Assembly: GCA_903970615.1 (NCBI GenBank)
Contig: CAJCJH010000008.1
Coordinates: forward strand, 1-61,204
Direction: 5' to 3'
DNA: 61,204 bases
DNA from: Rhodospirillales bacterium
GTDB lineage: Bacteria > Pseudomonadota > Gammaproteobacteria > Nevskiales > Nevskiaceae
Shown piece by piece: positions 55,692 to 61,204 of this stretch; the stretch's first letter is position 1, and every line of letters begins with the position of its first letter. The position numbers and the translations under genes were made by a program. The notes below the pieces were generated by a model. It did no database searches, had not been told where the DNA came from, and saw only the letters and a list, made by a program, of their open reading frames with translations.

Positions 55692-56576
55692 CTAAGCCGC
55701 AACCTCATCTTCCTGCTCGATCGCCTTGCGGATTTTCTTCATCGCCGCCGCTTCGATCTGTCGGATGCGTTCGGCCGATACACCGTACTCATCGCCCAGC
55801 TCCTGCAGGCCGCTCTTGCTGTTGTCGCCGCCGAGCCAGCGCCGCCGCAGGATGTCCTGCGAGCGCGCATCCAGCTGGTGCAGCGCGTCGTGCATGCGGG
55901 TTTCGCGCAAATCCTGCCATTCGTGCTGCTCGATCGCTGCAACTTCGTCGTGCGAGTCGGCCAGATAATCTTCCGGGCCATACGCCGAATCGTCACCTTC
56001 CGCAGGTGCGGCGTTGAACGAAACATCGTGGCCACCAAGCCGCGCTTCCATCTGCATCACTTCTTCGGGCTTGACTTTCAAATCGCGCGCCACGGCTTCG
56101 ACTTCGCTCTGGTTCATCCAGCCGAGATGCGTTTTCGATTTGCGCAGATTGAAGAACAGTTTGCGCTGCGCCTTGGTCGTGGCGATCTTGACGATGCGCC
56201 AGTTCTTCAAAATGAATTCGTGAATCTCGGCCTTGATCCAATGCACGGCGAACGAAATTAGTCGCACGCCGACTTCGGGATCGAAGCGCTTGACCGCTTT
56301 CATCAGGCCGATGTTGCCTTCCTGAATCAGATCCGCCAACTGCAAGCCATAACCTTGATAACCGCGCGCGATATGCACGACGAAGCGCAGATTGGACAGC
56401 ACCAGCTGGCGTGCCGCGCCGAGGTCGCCGTCGTCGTGCAGCCGCTTCGCCAGGTCGGTTTCTTCGGCTGGCGTCAGCAGCGGAATCCTGCCGACCGATT
56501 GCATGTAGGCATCGACACTGCCTGCGAGCGGCACTGGCATGCGGATGGAACGTAAAGCGAGCGTATTTGAAGTCAC
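55692..56576 (-). CDS. rpoH: heat-shock sigma factor sigma-32
   Basis: A 294-residue RpoH. Region 2 contains [63 protein letters not shown] and the RpoH box region with [21 protein letters not shown]. Region 4 ends with [21 protein letters not shown] chose GTG 56576, which follows GAGGTG by six bases and gives a family-like start (TSNTLALRS); an upstream ATG would add 10 odd residues. A perfect CIRCE element sits 23 bases upstream, suggesting HrcA repression on top of the usual control of sigma-32. The gene follows ftsX, the conserved order. Confidence 0.96.
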   Translation of the reverse strand: MTSNTLALRSIRMPVPLAGSVDAYMQSVGRIPLLTPAEETDLAKRLHDDGDLGAARQLVLSNLRFVVHIARGYQGYGLQLADLIQEGNIGLMKAVKRFDPEVGVRLISFAVHWIKAEIHEFILKNWRIVKIATTKAQRKLFFNLRKSKTHLGWMNQSEVEAVARDLKVKPEEVMQMEARLGGHDVSFNAAPAEGDDSAYGPEDYLADSHDEVAAIEQHEWQDLRETRMHDALHQLDARSQDILRRRWLGGDNSKSGLQELGDEYGVSAERIRQIEAAAMKKIRKAIEQEDEVAA

Positions 56577-56599
56577 TGGAATCACCTCTGGCGAGCAGT

Positions 56600-56626
56600 T
56601 TAGCACTCGGCAAATTGGAGTGCTAA
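56600..56626. promoter_or_regulatory. CIRCE element (HrcA operator) upstream of rpoH
   Basis: TTAGCACTC (56600-56608), nine bases, then GAGTGCTAA (56618-56626). This is an exact match to the CIRCE consensus, the binding site of the HrcA repressor normally found before groES or dnaK/grpE-hrcA. It lies in the 139-bp gap between ftsX and rpoH, 23 bases from the rpoH start codon. Confidence 0.93.
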
Positions 56627-56715
56627 ATGGGCTGAAAGTTCGCCGAAACTCGGGTTTTGCGGATGGAAATCCGGTCGCCGGGCCTGACGTTTCGCGGCAT
56701 CATCAACACGATTTT

Positions 56716-57681
56716 TCAGGTCGGCTGGATCAAGTGCAAATGCCGCGACACCGCCCAATAGGCGCCGAGCCAGCCGAGCACCAGACCGGCGCCGAAAACG
56801 CCGCCGACGGCCTGCGGCGCCAAGCCATGCAGGGCTGGCGCGGCATCGTAAAGATCGGCCAGTTGATGCGCTGGCGACGCCAGCAGTAGCGCCACTCCAG
56901 CGACCATCGCGCAGGCCAGCACCGCGCCGATCAGCCCATAGCCGAGGCCGGTGTAAAGGAATGGCCGACGGATGAAGCTGTCCGGCGCGCCGATCAGTTT
57001 CATCACGCTGATTTCCTCGCGATGACTTTCGATATCGAGCCGGATCGTATTGCCGATGACGATGATGACCGCCAGCCCGAGCGCTGCCGCCACCACGGCG
57101 ACGGCCTGCTGCACCAGATCGAGAATGGCGTAAAGCCGTTGCAGCCATTTTTCGTCGAGCTGTGCTTGTTCCACTTCGGGCAGTTTCACCAGTTCCTTCA
57201 TCAGCGCATCGGTCTGCGCTTCCGGCGCATGATGGTCAGGCGTCACCACTATCGTCGCCGGCAAGGGGTTGTCCTTGAGCAGATCGAGCGCTTCGCCAAA
57301 GCCGGAATGTTCCTTGAATTCCTGCAGCGCCTGCTCGCGCGTAATCAGCCGCGAACTCGCCACGCCGGGACGCTTGCCGAGCACCCGGTTCAAATCCTGC
57401 GCCTGCTCGGGGGTTACGGAATCCTTCAGAAACAGCGAGGCGCGTAGCGAGCCTTGCAGGCTGTCGCCGACGATATCGAGATTGCGCAGCACGGTGTCGA
57501 GCCCGGCCGGCAGCGCCAGCGTCAGGCCGATGACGAACGCGGTCAGCAGCGTTGCGATCGGCTTCTGGACCAGCTGGGTGAAGCTGCCGCTGATCGCGCG
57601 ACTGTGATCCTGCAACACGCGCGACCACCACGATGGCGCCTTCGTTGCGCGCGCCGAAACCGTGTTTTTAGCTGCGCTCAA
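56716..57681 (-). CDS. ftsX: cell-division ABC transporter-like permease FtsX
   Basis: A 321-residue FtsX with four membrane helices: TLLTAFVIGLTLALPAGL, a pair around VVAAALGLAVIIVIGNTIRL and GLIGAVLACAMVAGVALLL, and a last helix GLVLGWLGAYWAV. The large periplasmic loop between helices one and two (about 65-210) is typical of the partner that regulates septal amidase activators. It overlaps ftsE by four bases (ATGA), so the two subunits are translationally coupled. Confidence 0.94.
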   Translation of the reverse strand: MSAAKNTVSARATKAPSWWSRVLQDHSRAISGSFTQLVQKPIATLLTAFVIGLTLALPAGLDTVLRNLDIVGDSLQGSLRASLFLKDSVTPEQAQDLNRVLGKRPGVASSRLITREQALQEFKEHSGFGEALDLLKDNPLPATIVVTPDHHAPEAQTDALMKELVKLPEVEQAQLDEKWLQRLYAILDLVQQAVAVVAAALGLAVIIVIGNTIRLDIESHREEISVMKLIGAPDSFIRRPFLYTGLGYGLIGAVLACAMVAGVALLLASPAHQLADLYDAAPALHGLAPQAVGGVFGAGLVLGWLGAYWAVSRHLHLIQPT

Positions 57682-58388
57682 ATCAGCTTCTCCGCGATCG
57701 CCGGTGCGGCCGCGTCGTCTGCGGATTGAATATCGATGCGGCCGTTTTCCAGATGCGCGATGCGATACGGCAGATGCCGGATCAAGCCGAGCGCATGCGT
57801 CGCCACCAGCACGCTCACGCCGATCTGGTTGAAACGCATGAACAGCTGCATGACTTCGCGCGCCATCTCCGGATCGAGGTTGCCGGTCGGCTCGTCGGCC
57901 AGCAGCAGCTTCGGTGTGGCGACCACCGCGCGGGCAATGCCGGCACGCTGCTGTTCGCCTCCGGAAAGCGTGATCGGGAAAGCCTTTTCCTTGTTCAGCA
58001 AGCCGACCGCGTCGAGCGCGCCGCGCACACGACGGCCGATGTCGGCGCCGCTGTGGCCGCGGATCACCAGCGGTAGCGCGACGTTGTCGAACACGGTGCG
58101 TTCAGCCAGCAGCGAGGGGTTCTGGAAAATGATGCCGATCTGCCGCCGGAACGCTGGAATCTCGGAGCGCCGAAGCTGGCTGATGTTTTGACTTAGCACT
58201 GCGATCTGGCCGGTCTGCGGGCGCGTCAACGAGCCGATCAGCCGCAGCAGGGTGCTCTTGCCGGAACCGGAAGCGCCGGTCAGGAACATCATTTCGCCCT
58301 CGCCGAGCCGGAAGCTGGCTTCGCGCAGAATCTGCGGACCCTTGTAGTAGCGCTGGGTGACGCGATGGAAAAAAACCACGTCCGCCAT
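57678..58388 (-). CDS. ftsE: cell-division ATP-binding protein FtsE
   Basis: A 236-residue ABC ATPase with Walker A TGASGSGKSTL (about 37-47), Q-loop IFQNPSLLAERTVFDNVALPL, signature LSGGEQQR, Walker B LLLADEPTGNLD and the H-loop ATHAL. With FtsX it couples ATP use to septal peptidoglycan splitting. ATG 58388 starts the FtsE core (ADVVFFHRVTQRYY); an upstream ATG would add 24 residues absent from the family. The last residues are an Ala/Asp-rich extension beyond the usual end. Confidence 0.95.
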   Translation of the reverse strand: MADVVFFHRVTQRYYKGPQILREASFRLGEGEMMFLTGASGSGKSTLLRLIGSLTRPQTGQIAVLSQNISQLRRSEIPAFRRQIGIIFQNPSLLAERTVFDNVALPLVIRGHSGADIGRRVRGALDAVGLLNKEKAFPITLSGGEQQRAGIARAVVATPKLLLADEPTGNLDPEMAREVMQLFMRFNQIGVSVLVATHALGLIRHLPYRIAHLENGRIDIQSADDAAAPAIAEKLI

Positions 58389-58484
58389 GTCAGGCGATCC
58401 TGCTGAAAACAGCTGCGAGCGGACGCTGAAACCGCGCACCGACATTTCGCGGAATGCCACAGCGCGAATGCGGGATTTGCGAAG

Positions 58485-59438
58485 TCATGCGTCGTCCCCA
58501 ACCAGCGCATCGACAAAGTTCACCGCATCGAATGGCGCCAGATCGTCGATGCCTTCGCCGAGGCCGATGAAACGCACCGGCAGCGCCAGCCGTCGCGCGA
58601 TCGCCAGCAGCACTCCGCCCTTGGCAGAGCCGTCGAGCTTGGTCAAGGTCACACCGGTGAGGCCGATCGCTTCATGGAATTGCAGCGCCTGATTCAGCGC
58701 ATTCTGGCCGGTGGTTGCATCCACCACCAGCATCACTTCATGCGGCGCGAACGGGTCCAGCTTCTGCACCACGCGCTTGATCTTGCGCAGTTCGTCCATC
58801 AGATGAATCTGCGTATGCAGACGGCCGGCGGTATCCGCGATCAGCACGTCGGCGCCGCGCGCTTTGGCGGCGCTGACCGCATCGTAAATCACCGAGGCCG
58901 AATCTGCGCCCGCGCCCTGCGAAATCAGCGGCACGCCGGCGCGCGTCGCCCAAGTTTCGAGCTGCTCGACCGCGGCCGCGCGAAAGGTATCGCCCGCAGC
59001 GATCATCACAGTCTTGCCATCGCGCTTGAGGCGCGTGGCGAGCTTGCCGATGGTGGTGGTTTTGCCGACGCCATTGACGCCGGCAACGAACATTACATAC
59101 GGCTTGATGTACGCGGGAAAATCCAGCGGCTTCGCCACCGGCAGCAGCAGATCGAGCAGCGCCTTGCGCAAGGCGGCGCGCAGCTGGACTTCGGTTTTGA
59201 TGCGGCCTGCGCGCAGGTCGTAGCCGAGCCGTTCGGTGAGCCAGTTGGTCGCATCGACCCCGGCATCCGCCAGCAGCAGCCGTTCTTCGAGTTGATCGAT
59301 CGCGTCTTCGCGCAGCTTGTCGGCGCTGAACAGACGGCCGAGATCGTAAGTCAGCCAGGAGTCGCCCTTATTGAGGCGCGCACGCAGCGATTTCACCAGC
59401 GAGCTTTCGCGGTTACCGACTGGCGTTTCCAGGCTCAT
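58485..59438 (-). CDS. ftsY: signal recognition particle receptor FtsY
   Basis: A 317-residue SRP GTPase that receives ribosome-SRP complexes at the inner membrane. The N-domain helices are followed by the G-domain motifs GVNGVGKTTTIGKLA, DTFRAAAVEQLETW, ADTAGRLHTQ, TKLDGSAKGG and GLGEGIDDLAPFD. The long acidic A-domain of E. coli FtsY is absent; the protein begins only about 25 residues before the N-domain. It is separated from hemL by eight bases and from ftsE by 96. Confidence 0.95.
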   Translation of the reverse strand: MSLETPVGNRESSLVKSLRARLNKGDSWLTYDLGRLFSADKLREDAIDQLEERLLLADAGVDATNWLTERLGYDLRAGRIKTEVQLRAALRKALLDLLLPVAKPLDFPAYIKPYVMFVAGVNGVGKTTTIGKLATRLKRDGKTVMIAAGDTFRAAAVEQLETWATRAGVPLISQGAGADSASVIYDAVSAAKARGADVLIADTAGRLHTQIHLMDELRKIKRVVQKLDPFAPHEVMLVVDATTGQNALNQALQFHEAIGLTGVTLTKLDGSAKGGVLLAIARRLALPVRFIGLGEGIDDLAPFDAVNFVDALVGDDA

Positions 59439-59446
59439 GCGGGGCT

Positions 59447-60766
59447 TCAGGCGCGCGCGACTTCGGCAAACGCGGCCTGCGCAGCCGCGAGTGTGGCCTC
59501 GATTTCGCGCGTGCCATGCGCAGCGGAAACAAAGCCGGCTTCGAACGCGGAAGGCGCCAGATAAACCCCGCGATCGAGCATCGCGTGAAAGAATTTATTG
59601 AAGGCGCCGACATTGCAGGCGGTGACCTGCGCATAGCTTTCGATCGCCGCACGCTCGGTGAAAAACAGGCCGAACATGCTGCCGACTTGTGCGGTGGTGA
59701 ACGGTACTCCAGCACTGGCTGCCGCGGCGCGCAGGCCTTCGAGTATTGCGCGCGTGCTGGCTTCCAGCTTGGAGTAAATCGAGCTGTCGGCGAGCGCCTT
59801 CAGAATCGCCAAGCCCGCCGCCATCGCCAGCGGATTGCCGGATAAAGTGCCTGCTTGATACACCGGCCCGACCGGTGCCAGTTTCTGCATCAGTTCGCGC
59901 TTGCCGCCGAACGCGCCGACCGGCAGGCCGCCGCCGATGATCTTGCCGAGCGTCACCAGATCGGCGGTAATGCCATACAAGCCCGACGCGCCGCGTGGAT
60001 GCACGCGAAAGCCGGTCATCACCTCGTCGAAAATCAGCACCGCGCCGGTTGCGTCGCAGATCGCGCGCAGACCTTCGAGAAAGCCCGGTGCGGGTGGAAT
60101 GCAGTTCATGTTGCCGGCAATCGGCTCGACGATCACCGCGCCGATCTTGCCGGCGTTGGCGGCGAATAATGCTTGCACCGATTCGAGATCGTTATAGGTT
60201 GCGGTCAGCGTGAGCTTGGCGAATTCGGCCGGCACGCCGGGCGAGGTCGGCACGCCGAACGTGAGCGCGCCCGAGCCGGCTTTCACCAGCAGCGCATCGC
60301 CGTGGCCGTGATAGCAGCCCTCGAATTTGAGAATCATGTCGCGGCTGGTCGCGCCGCGTGCCAGCCGCAGCGCCGACATCGTCGCCTCGGTGCCGCTGTT
60401 GCACAGCCGCACTTGCTCCAATCCCGGTACGCGCGCACAAAGCAGCTCGGCCATTTCGACTTCGGCTTCGGTCGGCGCGCCGTAGCTCACGCCGATCTGC
60501 GCCTGCGCAAGAATCGCCTCGCGCACCGCGGGATATTGATGCCCGAGAATCATCGGACCCCAGGAACCGACATAGTCGATGTACGCCTTGCCATCGGCAT
60601 CGTGCAGCCAGGCGCCATCGGCGCTGACGATGAAACGCGGCGTGCCACCGACGCTCCGAAACGCTCGCACCGGTGAATTGACACCACCCGGAATCGTCGC
60701 CTGCGCGCGCGCGAAGAGCTGCTCGGAGCGCGTCGCGGCGGATGCAACAGGATCGACACGATTCAT
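59447..60766 (-). CDS. hemL: glutamate-1-semialdehyde 2,1-aminomutase
   Basis: A 439-residue PLP enzyme that makes 5-aminolevulinate, the first tetrapyrrole precursor. [17 protein letters not shown], the [10 protein letters not shown] segment, [36 protein letters not shown] and the PLP lysine in [17 protein letters not shown] are all present. It is preceded on the same strand by thiE and followed by ftsY. Heme supply fits with the heme A/O genes nearby. Confidence 0.97.
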   Translation of the reverse strand: MNRVDPVASAATRSEQLFARAQATIPGGVNSPVRAFRSVGGTPRFIVSADGAWLHDADGKAYIDYVGSWGPMILGHQYPAVREAILAQAQIGVSYGAPTEAEVEMAELLCARVPGLEQVRLCNSGTEATMSALRLARGATSRDMILKFEGCYHGHGDALLVKAGSGALTFGVPTSPGVPAEFAKLTLTATYNDLESVQALFAANAGKIGAVIVEPIAGNMNCIPPAPGFLEGLRAICDATGAVLIFDEVMTGFRVHPRGASGLYGITADLVTLGKIIGGGLPVGAFGGKRELMQKLAPVGPVYQAGTLSGNPLAMAAGLAILKALADSSIYSKLEASTRAILEGLRAAAASAGVPFTTAQVGSMFGLFFTERAAIESYAQVTACNVGAFNKFFHAMLDRGVYLAPSAFEAGFVSAAHGTREIEATLAAAQAAFAEVARA

Positions 60767-60811
60767 GGCTGGCTCTTCATGGTTGGCGTTCTGGTTGGGC
60801 GTTGTGGCGAT

Positions 60812-61204
60812 TCAATAACGAATATCGGGTGATTCGAACAGCTCGGCGTAAGCGCGCGCCGCCGCGGTGATCGCGCCGGGCCGCAGATCGCCGAAAACGC
60901 CTTCGACGGCCGCAACCAGATCAGCACCCGCGGCGATCAGCCCGACTGCCGTTGCCGGCGTGACGCCGCCGATCGCACAAATCGGTATTCGCAGATGATT
61001 GAAATGTGCGCGCGCTTGCACCAGTAATTCTAGCGCGGCCTGCGGCGCGTCGGGCTTGGTATTCGATGCAAAAAATCGGCCGAAGGCAATGTAGTTGGCG
61101 CCGTTCGCCACGGCGTCAATGCCGCGCTGCAAGCTCGGCCCGCAACTGGCGCCGATGAGGGCATCATGGCAGAGCCGCGCGCGCGCCAGCGCCAGCGGCG
61201 GGTC
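60812..61204 (-). CDS. thiE: thiamine phosphate synthase, N-terminal part cut by window edge
   Basis: The minus strand is open from the right window edge to a stop at 60812, about 130 residues. ARARLCHDALIGASC at the start, GANYIAFGRFFASNTKPDA and PICAIGGVTPATA near the middle are ThiE signatures for the phosphate-binding TIM-barrel loops. ThiE joins the pyrimidine and thiazole phosphates of thiamine. The missing N-terminus would be about 80 residues. The gene ends 45 bp before hemL on the same strand, a common pairing. Confidence 0.88.
   Translation of the reverse strand, partial: DPPLALARARLCHDALIGASCGPSLQRGIDAVANGANYIAFGRFFASNTKPDAPQAALELLVQARAHFNHLRIPICAIGGVTPATAVGLIAAGADLVAAVEGVFGDLRPGAITAAARAYAELFESPDIRY

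Noticed and set aside
1-61204. CRISPR arrays, tRNA genes, transposases and integrases
   Set aside because: Looked for on both strands; no regularly spaced repeats, no tRNA-like cloverleaf and no recombinase protein were seen.

Overview
The window reads as a chromosomal segment of a GC-rich gammaproteobacterium. The marker blocks gmk-rpoZ-spoT-ridA-recG-ubiA, comF/bioB-bioF-bioD, a caa3-type cytochrome oxidase operon and thiE-hemL-ftsY-ftsE-ftsX-rpoH fit the Nevskiales/Steroidobacterales/Xanthomonadales neighbourhood. That placement is an inference from gene order and protein style; there is no rRNA to confirm it. I found no tRNA or rRNA gene, insertion sequence, prophage or CRISPR array.

The left half (1 to about 33,700) is catabolic. 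It begins with meta-cleavage enzymes on the minus strand (2-keto-4-pentenoate hydratase, cut by the window edge, and a C-C bond hydrolase), divergent from two SDR genes. A cytochrome P450 follows, flanked by two tiny single-span membrane proteins, and faces a 914-residue MalT-like (LAL) regulator. Next comes a plus-strand block for an envelope system: an MMPL/RND permease, two paralogous DUF1329 proteins with Tat-type leaders (a LolA-like fold family), a Ycf48-like Asp-box protein and a DUF1302 outer-membrane barrel. From 18,369 to 33,698 there is a 12-gene, same-strand run. It encodes an ATP-dependent ketone carboxylase in the layout of acetophenone carboxylase (two HyuA-like subunits, a zinc-ribbon small subunit, a HyuB-like subunit and a 278-residue orphan in the Apc5 position). 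An acetoacetyl-CoA-synthetase-like ligase, two SDRs, a DUF3237 protein, an HSL-type esterase, a saccharopine-dehydrogenase-like protein and an MDR reductase complete the run. A coherent but unproven reading is: hydroxylation by P450, oxidation of the alcohol to a ketone by an SDR, ATP-dependent carboxylation to a beta-keto acid, then activation as the CoA thioester. The RND/DUF1302/DUF1329 set would move the hydrophobic substrate or product across the envelope. The substrate cannot be read from the sequence.

The right half (33,983 to the end) is core genome. gmk has a tandemly duplicated start region. rpoZ has a clear -10 box and a clear terminator. spoT may be leaderless. comF and bioB are divergent around an inverted repeat that closely matches the BirA biotin operator. 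The oxidase block holds DUF2244, coxB (fused to cytochrome c), coxA, a small assembly protein, ctaG, coxC, DUF2909, SURF1, a CxxxC membrane protein, ctaA, ctaB and DUF4337. A bidirectional terminator separates it from the minus-strand thiE-hemL-ftsY-ftsE-ftsX-rpoH cluster. In that cluster rpoH is preceded by a perfect CIRCE element, which suggests that the HrcA repressor controls the sigma-32 gene.
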